A stretch of DNA of 64,000 bases from the NCBI RefSeq assembly GCF_038096175.1, contig NZ_CP151099.1, forward strand, positions 6,178,001-6,242,000, written 5' to 3'. The notes beneath the pieces were generated by a model, which was not told where the DNA came from, ran no database searches, and saw nothing but the letters and a program-made list of their open reading frames with translations. The DNA comes from Nostoc sp. UHCC 0302. GTDB taxonomy: Bacteria; Cyanobacteriota; Cyanobacteriia; Cyanobacteriales; Nostocaceae. This document shows, piece after piece, positions 33,623-42,639 of the stretch. A program made the position numbers and the translations under genes. Numbering within the stretch: the first letter of the stretch is position 1; each line of letters starts with the position of its first letter.

Positions 33623-35656
33623 TTAATCAGAAATCCGCCAAATCTTGATAGTATTGTCTTCACTGCCACTGACAAGGGTCTTACCATCAGGACTAAAAGC
33701 GACGGATGTCACCGTGTTGGTATGTCCTGCTAATGTCAGAATTTCCTCACCAGTCGCTAAATTCCAAAGTTTGATTGTGCGATCGCGACTAGCACTAGCC
33801 AAAATCTTACCATCTGGGCTAATTGCTACAGATGTTACGGTGTTGGTATGACCTGCTAGTGTCCGCATTAAATCTCCAGTTGCGAGATTCCAAAGTTTAA
33901 TTGTGCGATCGCGACTAGCACTAGCCAAAATCTTGCCATCTGGGCTAATAACCACAGATGTAACTGTTTGAGAATTTTCCCCTAAAGTCAGGATTGAATA
34001 TCCCTTGGACATATTCCAGAGTTTGATAGTCTTGTCGTAACTACCGCTGGCAAGGGTCGCACCATCTGAGCTGATAGCAACTGACCGCACCCAAAAGGTA
34101 TGACCCATTAATGTGCGAATTTGCCGCCCTGTTGCTAGATTCCAGATTTTGATTGTGCTGTCATCACTACCACTAACCAGCGTTTTACCATCTGGCGTGA
34201 TCACAAGGGCATGAACTGCATCGGAATGCCCTGTTAGTGTGCGAATTTGCCTTCCCGTTGCCAAATTCCAAATTTTGATAGTGTTGTCATCGCTACCACT
34301 AACCAGCGTTTTACCATCTGGGCTAATCACCACAACATTTATCTGTTGAAAATGCCCATTCAGTGAAGAAATTTCCTTTCCTGTTGCTAGATTCCAGAGT
34401 TTGATTGTGCCATTGCCACTACTAGCAATTGTCTGTCCATCAGGGCTAATGACAACAGATGAAACAGAGTTTTCATGCCCTTGAAGAGTTTTAACTAAAG
34501 AAATATTTGCCAAGCTAATCTTTGGCAATTGACCAAAAACTGCCTCACCATTACCTGAATTATTCTGATGATTCAATCTAGAGGACAAACTGTTGTAAAT
34601 GCGGCGATATTGCTGATACCAAGATTCTCCAAAACCAAACAACAGCATCAAAGCACTTAGCAAAATTAAAGCTCTCAGTATGGTGTATCTTATTGGTAAA
34701 TATGGAGCCTGAGTTGCTGGAATTTTCGCAGATGACTTCCCGGCTGGAGGAAGTGCCAATGTTGGTTTTTGAGCCAAGTCTATAATTACTTCATCGGCTG
34801 ATTGATAGCGTTGCTGGATGTCTTTTCGTAAAAGTTTGTCGAGAACAATGTCTAATTCAGCACTTAGCGGTTTTCGTAAATATTGCCGCCAATTTGTTAC
34901 CCAGCCATAACCATATTCCATCCACAATTGAAAGGGAGAAGTACCTGTTATCAGATGAAAACAGGTAGCCCCAATACTAAATAAATCACTAGCAGGGTAA
35001 GCTTTGCCATCTCTAATTTGTTCAATTGGAGAATATCCATGTGAACCAATTGATGTACCACTTTTATTTTGAACTCTGGCTGTTAATTGCTTTGATGAGC
35101 CAAAATCAATCAAACTCAATCTGCCGTCACCCTTACGCCGGATAATATTTTCTGGTTTGATGTCCCGATGAATGACGCCGCGATCATGAATAAACTTGAG
35201 AATAGGTAATAAATCTAACAAGATTGCTTTAATTTCGCCAGAACTGTAAGTCTTCCGTTGCTGTAACTCCTTTAATAAATTCTGCCCATTGATAAACTGT
35301 TGCACCAAATACAGACAGTTATCTTGCTCAAAGTAAGCCAATAAAGTCGGAATTTGTGGATGTTCTCCGAGTTCTTGTAGTCGCTTAGCTTCATCGGCAA
35401 ATAACTCCATCGCCTTTTTTTGCGACCAAGTTCCTTGAAATTTTGGGGCTAATTGTTTGATGACACAATGTTCATTTAATTTATCTGTATCTTCTGATAG
35501 ATAAGTTCTCCCAAATCCCCCTTCATCTGAAAGTACTCGGATGACACGGAAGCGATTTCTCAAAAGTGACACTAATGGCGTGCTACAAGTTTGACAAAGT
35601 TTTTTTCCATTGGGATTTAGAGGATTTGGGCAATCGGGATTTAAGCAGCAGATCAT
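33623..35656 (-). CDS. Ser/Thr protein kinase with C-terminal WD40 propeller
   Basis: The product has 677 residues. It begins MICCLNPDCPNP with a second Cys pair in CQTC, a zinc ribbon. The kinase domain covers about 33-295 (HRDIKPENII, LIDFGSSKQL, SHGYSPIEQ). A membrane segment lies near 325-345 (LRALILLSALMLLFGFG). Seven WD40 repeats follow to the end, each closing in LWNL/IWNL; seven blades make one closed propeller. Repeats 6 and 7 share LAGHTNTVTSVA. Propellers bind proteins, so the kinase may recruit its substrate through it, on the outer face of the membrane if the topology is as drawn. Confidence 0.9.
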   Translation of the reverse strand: MICCLNPDCPNPLNPNGKKLCQTCSTPLVSLLRNRFRVIRVLSDEGGFGRTYLSEDTDKLNEHCVIKQLAPKFQGTWSQKKAMELFADEAKRLQELGEHPQIPTLLAYFEQDNCLYLVQQFINGQNLLKELQQRKTYSSGEIKAILLDLLPILKFIHDRGVIHRDIKPENIIRRKGDGRLSLIDFGSSKQLTARVQNKSGTSIGSHGYSPIEQIRDGKAYPASDLFSIGATCFHLITGTSPFQLWMEYGYGWVTNWRQYLRKPLSAELDIVLDKLLRKDIQQRYQSADEVIIDLAQKPTLALPPAGKSSAKIPATQAPYLPIRYTILRALILLSALMLLFGFGESWYQQYRRIYNSLSSRLNHQNNSGNGEAVFGQLPKISLANISLVKTLQGHENSVSSVVISPDGQTIASSGNGTIKLWNLATGKEISSLNGHFQQINVVVISPDGKTLVSGSDDNTIKIWNLATGRQIRTLTGHSDAVHALVITPDGKTLVSGSDDSTIKIWNLATGRQIRTLMGHTFWVRSVAISSDGATLASGSYDKTIKLWNMSKGYSILTLGENSQTVTSVVISPDGKILASASRDRTIKLWNLATGDLMRTLAGHTNTVTSVAISPDGKILASASRDRTIKLWNLATGEEILTLAGHTNTVTSVAFSPDGKTLVSGSEDNTIKIWRISD

Positions 35657-36080
35657 GATCTGACGGGCGCGACTGCATGAAAATTTATGCTAAGTTTGCC
35701 CCGAATTTTCCCTGAAGATGATTAGCTCTCGCGTACTAGTGGTAGACAACCCTGTTGTGGGGATTGGGGAATTACTTAAATATAATTAGCGTTTCTAGAC
35801 AGTAACTAGTCTTCCTCAGCTTCGGAAAACTACGAGAGCCATAGGATTAATTATTCTCTTGATTATAGAATAATCTGAATTTAAAAGCGCTTGAAATTGC
35901 TAAATCTAGTAATTTTGCTTATATGTATATAAGTACTAAATTACTAAGTATTAAGTCAATCTATTAGCATTCAAACATCTTTGTCTATTAAATTTAGTCA
36001 AAATCCTTACCAAATTTATTTTTTATTTTTAAATATTTTTGATAACTTGTTAATTTGATACCTTAGCTAACTAAGTTAAA
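35657..36080. other. AT-rich intergenic region between two kinase genes
   Basis: There is no recognisable gene. A GCTCTCG (35723-35729) and its complement CGAGAGC (about 35832-35838) form a distant inverted repeat. The rest is AT-rich, presumably holding the promoter of the WD40 kinase. Confidence 0.35.
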
Positions 36081-37139
36081 TTAACTAAGCGATTTTGTTT
36101 CTTTTAATTTTGCTTTCCATGCTCGAATAGCGCTAGCAGTTCTTGCTACAGGTGGCACGTATACTTGCTGATTTGCTTCTTGTGTAATGCTTTTACTTTT
36201 CAGTTTTTGGGTGGCTAAACAGTTACTCAAATTAGGTAGATACTTTTCCTGATCTAAAGCTTTTATGACATCATCAGCAGTCTTAAATCGTTCAGCTAAA
36301 GGGATTTTCACCATTTTGCCCAAAACCTGGGCGAAATTATCACTGATATCCACCTGTTTTTGCCAACATATCTCACCAGTATTTGGGTCATAGTCAAATT
36401 CTAAAGGCCCTTTACCAGTCAACAAATAAATACAAGTCATACCCAGTGCATAAATATCACTTGCATAAACTGGACGTAGAGAAAACTGTTCTGGTGGCGC
36501 AAATCCCATAGTTCCGACGAAATTAGTGGTTGGAGTTTTATTAATTGAGTTTTCGCAAGCCTCAACTAATTCCTCTTTCACTGCACCAAAATCGATTAGG
36601 ACTACGCGTTGATCATCTTCGCAACACAACAAGTTTTGGGGTTTAATATCGCGATGAATCACACGATGTTTATGAAGATACTGCAATACTGGTAGTAATT
36701 CTTGTAAAAACTTTTTAATAGCAGCTTCATTTTTAGGGCCGATTCGCCGCACTTCTTGTGCAAGAGTTGAACCACGCACGTACTCTTGAACTAAATAAAA
36801 TTCTCCATTTTGTGTAAAGTAGTCTAAGAGCATGGGAATTTGCGAGTGGCTACCGAGTTTACCCAAAGCTTTTGCTTCTTTCTCAAAACGATCGCAGGCT
36901 CTTTGCCAACTTTGAGGATTACTTGCCTTCGGGCAAAGTTGTTTAATTACACAAAGAGGATTTCCTGGTAGTAAAGCATTCTTGGCTAAAAATGTGATGC
37001 CAAAACCACCTCTACCTAAAATCCCCAATATTTGATAGCGATCGCGAAATAGCTGCTTAGAACCGCACAACTGACTAAGTTGAGTCTGCTGTGAAGTTAG
37101 CCCGTCAACATTCGTTATTTGCACAGAAAAGCGGTTCAT
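36081..37139 (-). CDS. Ser/Thr protein kinase, compact form
   Basis: The product has 352 residues with a complete Hanks-type kinase domain at about 35-300: ILGRGGFGITFLA (glycine loop), VIKQL (invariant Lys), HRDIKPQNLL, VLIDFGAV and GTMGFAPPEQ. Unlike the two other kinases of the window it has no zinc ribbon, membrane segment or C-terminal sensor; the tail is short and basic (WKAKLKETK). It is therefore cytosolic. It lies 424 bases upstream of the WD40 kinase on the same strand but is separated by a long gap, so co-transcription is uncertain. Confidence 0.9.
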   Translation of the reverse strand: MNRFSVQITNVDGLTSQQTQLSQLCGSKQLFRDRYQILGILGRGGFGITFLAKNALLPGNPLCVIKQLCPKASNPQSWQRACDRFEKEAKALGKLGSHSQIPMLLDYFTQNGEFYLVQEYVRGSTLAQEVRRIGPKNEAAIKKFLQELLPVLQYLHKHRVIHRDIKPQNLLCCEDDQRVVLIDFGAVKEELVEACENSINKTPTTNFVGTMGFAPPEQFSLRPVYASDIYALGMTCIYLLTGKGPLEFDYDPNTGEICWQKQVDISDNFAQVLGKMVKIPLAERFKTADDVIKALDQEKYLPNLSNCLATQKLKSKSITQEANQQVYVPPVARTASAIRAWKAKLKETKSLS

Positions 37140-37379
37140 CGAAGTGAAAGAGCGACTCAGGGATGCTTTTAATTTAACTACAACCAGTATTTAGCGCTAG
37201 TGTTATGCAAAATCTTTAATAAGTTAGCGCTTATATATTTCATGCTGACAGCAGAATTTCGGAGCTAGTCAAACTTTAAAAGACACGAATACCCGTTTAC
37301 TGAATTGTGATCTTAAAGCACTGCAATTTTAGACCACCGATATTATAAAGTCTAGAGATATATACAACATAATAGACTG

Positions 37380-37508
37380 CACTCTGTTAAAATGGAAAAC
37401 TGTGGCATTCGCACTAGGTCTTGGCGCTACTGCCCTTCAAACGTTTATCCGTCCGCCTAAGACTGAGCGCCGCCACAGGCGACAGGCCGATGTTAATTAT
37501 GGAGTCTT
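37380..37508 (+). ncRNA. Candidate structured 5' leader of the RNA helicase gene
   Basis: The leader contains CTGTGGC (37400-37406) and its exact complement GCCACAG (37472-37478), so the two could close a 79-base structure; a smaller CGCC/GGCG hairpin lies inside its right arm. The stretch is much richer in G and C than its flanks. Many cold-induced RNA helicase genes have structured leaders; that this one regulates the helicase is inference. Confidence 0.4.
37392..37460 (+). CDS. 22-codon upstream ORF in the helicase leader
   Basis: ATG 37392 opens MENCGIRTRSWRYCPSNVYP followed by two residues and TAA 37458-37460. It lies entirely within the predicted leader and overlaps its left stem arm. 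There is no strong ribosome site (GTTAAA upstream). It is Arg- and Cys-containing. It could be a leader peptide or a chance frame. Confidence 0.3.
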   Translation: MENCGIRTRSWRYCPSNVYPSA

Positions 37509-38855
37509 ATGTCTTTTTCTAATCTCGGCTTGTCTGATGAAATTATTCGTGCTGTCACTGAGCTAGGCTATACCAAACCTACGCCAATCCAAATGCAGGC
37601 GATTCCTGCTGTATTGTCGGGTAGCGATCTGTTAGCTGGCGCACAAACAGGTACTGGCAAGACCGCAGGCTTTACCCTGCCGCTGCTGCATAGATTATCG
37701 TCTGACAAGAACTTTAAAGACACATCTAATGGATACTCACCGATCCGGGCGCTGATTCTCACCCCGACTCGCGAACTCGCTGCACAGGTTGAAGAAAGTG
37801 CGCGTGAGTACGGTAAGTATCTGAATTTGAACACGATGGCTATGTTCGGCGGAGTCAGCATTAATCCCCAAAAACGGCTTTTGAAGGGACGTGTGGATAT
37901 TCTGGTTGCTACACCAGGGCGGCTGCTTGACCATGTGCAACAGGGTACGTTGAACCTGTCGCATATTGAAGTTTTGGTGCTAGATGAAGCAGATCGGATG
38001 CTGGATATGGGTTTTATTCGTGATATCCGCCGCATTCTCTCGCTCCTACCCAAACAGCGACAGAACCTGCTATTCTTCGCCACTTTCTCGGACAAAATCA
38101 AGGCACTCGCCGCTGGGCTGCTCAATCACCCGAAAATGATCGAGGTGGCACGCCGCAACGTTACTGCTGAAACAGTGGCGCAGAAAGTCTACAAGGTAGA
38201 CCGTGATCGAAAGCGCCAATTACTTGCTCATCTGATTCGGGAAGACAATTGGTATCAAGTGTTAGTGTTCACTCGTACTAAGTATGGCGCTGACCGTTTG
38301 GTTAAGCAGTTGGGCGACGAGCGAATTCAAGCGCTGGCTATCCACGGTAATAAGAGCCAGACAGCACGTACCCACGCTCTAGCAAAGTTCAAGAACGGCA
38401 GTTTACAGGTATTAGTGGCAACAGATATTGCAGCCCGTGGTCTTGATATCAGCGAACTACCTCATGTCGTCAACTTTGATCTGCCCAATGTCCCAGAAGA
38501 TTATGTTCATCGCATTGGTCGCACTGGTCGTGCTGGTGCATCAGGTGAAGCTATATCACTGGTGTCCGCCGATGAATACCCTCTCTTGAGAGATATTGAA
38601 AAGCTGATTGAACAGCGCTTGCCATTTGAAGTCATTGCTGCCATTGGAGCCAATGCCCACAGCAAGCCTGAAGCAATTCCAGACGCGAGCAAACATAGAC
38701 CTAGACCGCAAGGCGACAAGCGTCCGGCTCGCTCTACTGCTAAAGCGTCGCCACAAACATCGGGTAAACAATCGGCAGCACGAACCATCATAGGTGACAA
38801 AAATTCCAGTGGTAGTTCATCTGGATTACGCCGTAGAGTTAAACGCGATCGCTGA
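37509..38855 (+). CDS. DEAD-box ATP-dependent RNA helicase, RhlE type
   Basis: The 448-residue product has the ordered helicase motifs: Q motif (GYTKPTPIQ), Walker [28 protein letters not shown] in [10 protein letters not shown], and in the second domain ARGLDI and [10 protein letters not shown]. Motif III, normally SAT, reads FAT ([11 protein letters not shown]). A basic, Lys/Arg/Ser-rich tail from about 390 ([13 protein letters not shown]) is typical of RhlE-like helicases that bind structured RNA in ribosome assembly or cold adaptation. Base composition is richer in G and C than the neighbours. A GC-rich structured leader precedes it. Confidence 0.92.
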   Translation: MSFSNLGLSDEIIRAVTELGYTKPTPIQMQAIPAVLSGSDLLAGAQTGTGKTAGFTLPLLHRLSSDKNFKDTSNGYSPIRALILTPTRELAAQVEESAREYGKYLNLNTMAMFGGVSINPQKRLLKGRVDILVATPGRLLDHVQQGTLNLSHIEVLVLDEADRMLDMGFIRDIRRILSLLPKQRQNLLFFATFSDKIKALAAGLLNHPKMIEVARRNVTAETVAQKVYKVDRDRKRQLLAHLIREDNWYQVLVFTRTKYGADRLVKQLGDERIQALAIHGNKSQTARTHALAKFKNGSLQVLVATDIAARGLDISELPHVVNFDLPNVPEDYVHRIGRTGRAGASGEAISLVSADEYPLLRDIEKLIEQRLPFEVIAAIGANAHSKPEAIPDASKHRPRPQGDKRPARSTAKASPQTSGKQSAARTIIGDKNSSGSSSGLRRRVKRDR

Positions 38856-38880
38856 TCTATTTCAGTGCTATTGATACCAA

Positions 38881-39048
38881 TTACAACTGAGCTTCTTTTC
38901 TACCATCCAAATCGATTTGCTCCAAATTTAAAGCTGAGTAAACTTGGAGCGCATCAGCTTTACAGTGAAGATAGAACTCTACATCATCTACAAATCCCCA
39001 TAAAGCACTCTTGAATTCTGCATAGTAAATAATTCTTACTTTCACTAA
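38881..39048 (-). pseudogene. C-terminal remnant of a DUF1499-family gene
   Basis: The reverse strand reads KVRIIYYAEFKSALWGFVDD and VEFYLHCKADALQVYSA up to a TAA at the left end. This is the C-terminal signature of DUF1499 proteins (AEF-x-S-x-L-x-x-FVDDVEFY, then RSAS-x-G). The upstream part runs into the coiled-coil gene on the other strand and carries no DUF1499 sequence, so about two thirds of the gene is lost. The expected SRxGxSDxGxNR end is also degenerate (ALNLEQIDLDG). Confidence 0.65.
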
Positions 39049-39080
39049 GTATCGCTGAATCGATAGATCAGGAGATAAAA

Positions 39081-39554
39081 ATGGAATCTGAAAAAATTCA
39101 AAACCAACAGGAGCCAGATTATAAAGTCTTGTTAGCCAAGGCAAAGCTTGCTTTAAAAGCTGAATATCAGAGATCAGCTGCTTTAATCTCACAACTGCAA
39201 GCCATAAAAACTCAGTTAGAGCAAGTTCAGGCTGAAAACAAAATTTTGAGAGAAAGTGCTGATGAAGAGGTAATTAAGCACTTTGAAGCACGCGCCCAAG
39301 CAGCGGAAGCACGAGCGCTAAAAACCGCAGTACGCCAAAACTTCCTTGAAGCTAATGGTTGCAAAGATGAGGAGAGCTTTGACACTCTCTGGGACAGCAT
39401 TAAGAATAAAATTCAGATCAAAGACGGTGAAGCGAGAATTGTTTCTCAAAATGGCACTCCTAAATTCACCTTAAATGGCACAATGATGACTCTGAAGGAT
39501 TTTGTTCAATCTCTTAAAGAAGATCCTAACTCTAGAAAATTTTTCTTGAGCTAG
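39081..39554 (+). CDS. Coiled-coil protein of unknown function
   Basis: The 157-residue product starts at ATG 39081 with AGGAG 8 bases upstream. Residues 15-90 are a strong coiled coil (LLAKAKLALKAEYQRSAALI, then SQLQAIKTQLEQVQAEN), Ala- and Glu-rich. The C-terminal 65 residues are mixed (DTLWDSIKNKIQIKDGEARI, then FTLNGTMMTLKDFVQ) and resemble phage scaffold or minor structural proteins in style. No enzymatic motif is present. The neighbouring DUF1499 remnant suggests the gene arrived by insertion. I do not recognise the family. Confidence 0.72.
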   Translation: MESEKIQNQQEPDYKVLLAKAKLALKAEYQRSAALISQLQAIKTQLEQVQAENKILRESADEEVIKHFEARAQAAEARALKTAVRQNFLEANGCKDEESFDTLWDSIKNKIQIKDGEARIVSQNGTPKFTLNGTMMTLKDFVQSLKEDPNSRKFFLS

Positions 39555-39655
39555 ACTGCCTGAGAAACTTCTTGCTTCAATCAGCATCTGATTTATACTA
39601 CGGGCTTTAAAGGAATCTTGGCTCTTTTGGTAATTTAATTACATCAAAGAGCCTA

Positions 39656-39762
39656 TAATACCAATTTGAAAAAAGAATGTGAAAAATAGACCATTTGTAG
39701 AGACGCGATTCATCGCGTCTTCACCCAAGGATGTGTTGCAATCATTAATTGAGTTGGTATTA
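39656..39762. mobile_element. MITE-like element, copy 1
   Basis: A 107-bp unit begins TAATACCAATTT and ends GTTGGTATTA, giving terminal inverted repeats. It encloses a perfect palindrome GACGCGAT-TC-ATCGCGTC (39702-39719). A second copy lies at 48192-48297 and matches along its whole length with few differences. It has no coding capacity. Such elements move with a transposase supplied elsewhere. Confidence 0.75.
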
Positions 39763-39874
39763 GTATTTCGCAGAGTTCCTCAATGATTACATACAGCTGG
39801 TACAAGGTTCTAAACCCTACACCAGCTGTGAAACTAATAAATCATCTTGTGAATTGCTGCATCTACTACGTGAA

Positions 39875-42109
39875 TTAAGGCACTTCAATCGGGATCAGAG
39901 CATTTTCTGGTAAATAGTTGGCAAAACGCCCTTCATCTGCCTGTACCAAAATCAGGCGCAGCGGATAATCTGGTGGAACTTGTAAATCTGCCCAGGGTAC
40001 TGCCAACTCTAAACAATTATTTAAAGCTACTTGAGCGCGGCTGGTACGGGGATGCCATTGATGATTTTCTCCAGCTTCCCGAAAATAAATCGATTGCGTC
40101 AGCAAATTAATTTCTAGAAGATGATGAAAAAGGTAATTAAGTGGGGCTGTATCTGGCACATCTGCTAGCGGGACTGGGCTATTGTGCATAGTTTTTTCGG
40201 GATAGAACCAGAGCAAATTCAACTCTGCTGGCAAATCCCGCCCTGGTGTTACACCACTTTTAAAATCCACCCTTAAATAGAAATTCAAGTGATCCACGCC
40301 ATACCAAAGTCGCTGGATGACACTGCTGTTGTGCATTGTTCCCCGCGCCCCACCGATTTCGATACGTCCAGCTTTGTCCCAATCCTGTTCATCACCCCTA
40401 CCATCGATGACGGGATGAATAAATCCTCCTGGGCTATGGTCTGTCCGTGCTTGATGAACCTCCACTGGATGCTTGAGATACGACGGGACAGGTTCATTTA
40501 AAGCCTTGTAGATACCAAACAAGTGTTCCCGGAACAATTGGTCAAAGATGGCATCCTGATTTGAGGAATGTCCTTCGCCAAACCACCAAAACCAGTCGGA
40601 ACCCTCGGCGGCATATAAAGCTTCCCAAGCTTCAGGGTTGTTATCTTCGGTAGCTTCGGAATGATTTGCCAACAGATTCCTGGCTTGTGTCAGGTAATCC
40701 CAAGCCCGATTTTTGGCGGGGTCGCCTATCCATGTGGTAAAACTACCATCTACCCAAGAACCGCTATGTAGTTGCTCTTGGCGGATAGTGGCTGTGGCGG
40801 GAAATTTTTCGAGAAATTCGGAGACAGTGACGAGTTTGAGGTGGGGTTCATCGCTCAAGCTTTGATACAAAGCTTCTAAGAAGGGTTTGCCGTCTTGAGG
40901 ATAAAATTCCCAACAATTTTCTCCATCCAAAGCGATGGTAACTAACCAAGGTTGTTCGCTGGGGTTGTTTCTTTGCATTCGCGCGATCGCTTGCAGGTGT
41001 CCAACTAAGTCTGCGGCTGCTTGCTTGGCTGGCATTGCACTGTAGGTAAAGCCAATTAAATCAGATAGTCTATGATCGCGAAATACAATTGACAAGTCAC
41101 CTGCTGGGGTTTGTAGGCGGTAAGGTTGGTATAGCAATTCTGGCTGCTGCACATTCCCTGCGCCATCCCGATGAAAAAAGTGTTTCAGTGTCCATCCTAA
41201 GACGGCTTCATCTGAGCAAATCCACTTAAATCCTTGATTAATAATGTGTGGAAGTATCTCTGGACTTACTGACTGTTCAGAAGGCCACAGCCCACGAGGA
41301 ATCTGCCCAAAACGGTCTTTATATAAGTTCCAAGCTTTTTGCAGGTGGCGAGGAATATCTTCTGCCCACTGAAACCGTTGCTCAGGCAGTATCATATTTG
41401 GCACTGCTACCCGACCAGAGTTTGTATCAGCCAGCAAAGGTAAAATTGGGTGAGTGTAGGGCGTGGTAGTTACTTCTAGTTGTCCCGCCTCTTGCATTTT
41501 CCGGTGTTGCGGAATGATGCGGCTAAGAATTTCTCGCTGTTTGGAGTATATACGCTGGCGATCGCTTAAAGTAAAATTTCGACCTTGTTTTAACCAAGCG
41601 GCAATTTCTGGATCATCCCAAAATAACGGATCGATCCAAGCCAGATTGTGCCAAGCCAATAAATCACCATAGTCTGACAATTCCCAATTTGCTAAACACC
41701 AAGCCTGCCCTTTTTCCTGCCTTTGCTGATACAACTGGGCATATCGGGGGTGGGGGTCAATCAGAGTGTGGTGATTGGCATCAAAAAAATGTTGGATAAT
41801 AAATTCCCGTTGTTGCTGATTAAGTTGTTCAACGGGCGTCAAGCTGGCTGTGAGATAAGGGTCTAAAGCAGTACCAGCAATGTAATCTTCGAGTTGTAAT
41901 ATCAAGGATGGTACCAGATTCACCGTTTGGTGTAACTTAGGATACCGTTCTAAAATTAATATCAAATCCAAATAATCTTTCGTGCCATGCAAACGTACCC
42001 AAGGTAGACGGTACTGCTGACTAGAAGATAGCGAAACGCCGCTGCCAGGAGATTTGTACAGCGGCTGATGTTGATGCCAGATAAAGGCGACGTAGAGTGG
42101 ATGGGACAT
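39875..42109 (-). CDS. Glycoside hydrolase family 57 protein
   Basis: The 744-residue product has GH57 features in order: FIWHQHQPLY at the N-terminus (motif 1), GLWPSEQSVS around residue 278 (likely nucleophile Glu), IVFRDHRLSDLIGF near 345, and IALDGENCW near 395, either of the last two supplying the acid/base Asp. A beta-sandwich C-terminal extension from about 550 carries DWDKAGRIEIGG. GH57 enzymes act on alpha-glucans (amylase, glucanotransferase, branching). Substrate is not fixed by sequence. There is no signal peptide, so it should act on cytosolic glycogen or maltodextrin. Confidence 0.9.
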   Translation of the reverse strand: MSHPLYVAFIWHQHQPLYKSPGSGVSLSSSQQYRLPWVRLHGTKDYLDLILILERYPKLHQTVNLVPSLILQLEDYIAGTALDPYLTASLTPVEQLNQQQREFIIQHFFDANHHTLIDPHPRYAQLYQQRQEKGQAWCLANWELSDYGDLLAWHNLAWIDPLFWDDPEIAAWLKQGRNFTLSDRQRIYSKQREILSRIIPQHRKMQEAGQLEVTTTPYTHPILPLLADTNSGRVAVPNMILPEQRFQWAEDIPRHLQKAWNLYKDRFGQIPRGLWPSEQSVSPEILPHIINQGFKWICSDEAVLGWTLKHFFHRDGAGNVQQPELLYQPYRLQTPAGDLSIVFRDHRLSDLIGFTYSAMPAKQAAADLVGHLQAIARMQRNNPSEQPWLVTIALDGENCWEFYPQDGKPFLEALYQSLSDEPHLKLVTVSEFLEKFPATATIRQEQLHSGSWVDGSFTTWIGDPAKNRAWDYLTQARNLLANHSEATEDNNPEAWEALYAAEGSDWFWWFGEGHSSNQDAIFDQLFREHLFGIYKALNEPVPSYLKHPVEVHQARTDHSPGGFIHPVIDGRGDEQDWDKAGRIEIGGARGTMHNSSVIQRLWYGVDHLNFYLRVDFKSGVTPGRDLPAELNLLWFYPEKTMHNSPVPLADVPDTAPLNYLFHHLLEINLLTQSIYFREAGENHQWHPRTSRAQVALNNCLELAVPWADLQVPPDYPLRLILVQADEGRFANYLPENALIPIEVP

Positions 42110-42180
42110 AGTAATCGCGAGGAGTAAGGAGTAAGGAGCAAGGAGTTAACTCATAACTCCTAACTTCTAACTCCTAACTT

Positions 42181-42411
42181 TTACACGACTTGCTCTACTT
42201 CTGCAATTTCAGGAATCATTTCCCGTAAGCGGCGCTCAATACCCATTCTTAGAGTCATTGTCGAGCTGGGGCAAGAACCACAAGCACCTTGCAACCGCAG
42301 TTTGACAATAGGCCCATCGAGTTCTACGACCTCTACATTGCCGCCATCAGACATGAGATAAGGGCGCATTTCATCTAAGACTGTTTCAACGTTATCAATT
42401 GTTAGTTCCAT
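42181..42411 (-). CDS. Nfu-type iron-sulfur cluster carrier (NifU C-terminal domain)
   Basis: I start at ATG 42411 ([19 protein letters not shown]), giving 76 residues; a longer frame adds an unconserved stretch made of heptamer repeats. The C-x-x-C of the Nfu domain is in [15 protein letters not shown], which binds a 4Fe-4S cluster between two monomers. It is the minimal cyanobacterial Nfu scaffold, needed to build photosystem I clusters in related species. It is preceded by GGGCATT-type repeats and lies after the GH57 gene start with 71 bases between. Confidence 0.9.
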   Translation of the reverse strand: MELTIDNVETVLDEMRPYLMSDGGNVEVVELDGPIVKLRLQGACGSCPSSTMTLRMGIERRLREMIPEIAEVEQVV

Positions 42412-42639
42412 AGTTTTAGACCTTGCTAAGTTAATCCTGATAGGGCATTGGGCATGGGGCATAATAGCGCATGGGGAATAGCGCATCATCTCTGAGCCTT
42501 ATCCACATACTCATTATCCATTACCCAAAATTTTATTTTCGTGCTTTATTAAATTGATCCTAGATCCAATTGTCCTTAGTTTGTGAGTTATCAGGTGTCC
42601 TTTGCCGTATGTCTTTTGTTGCAAACCAATGACTAATGA

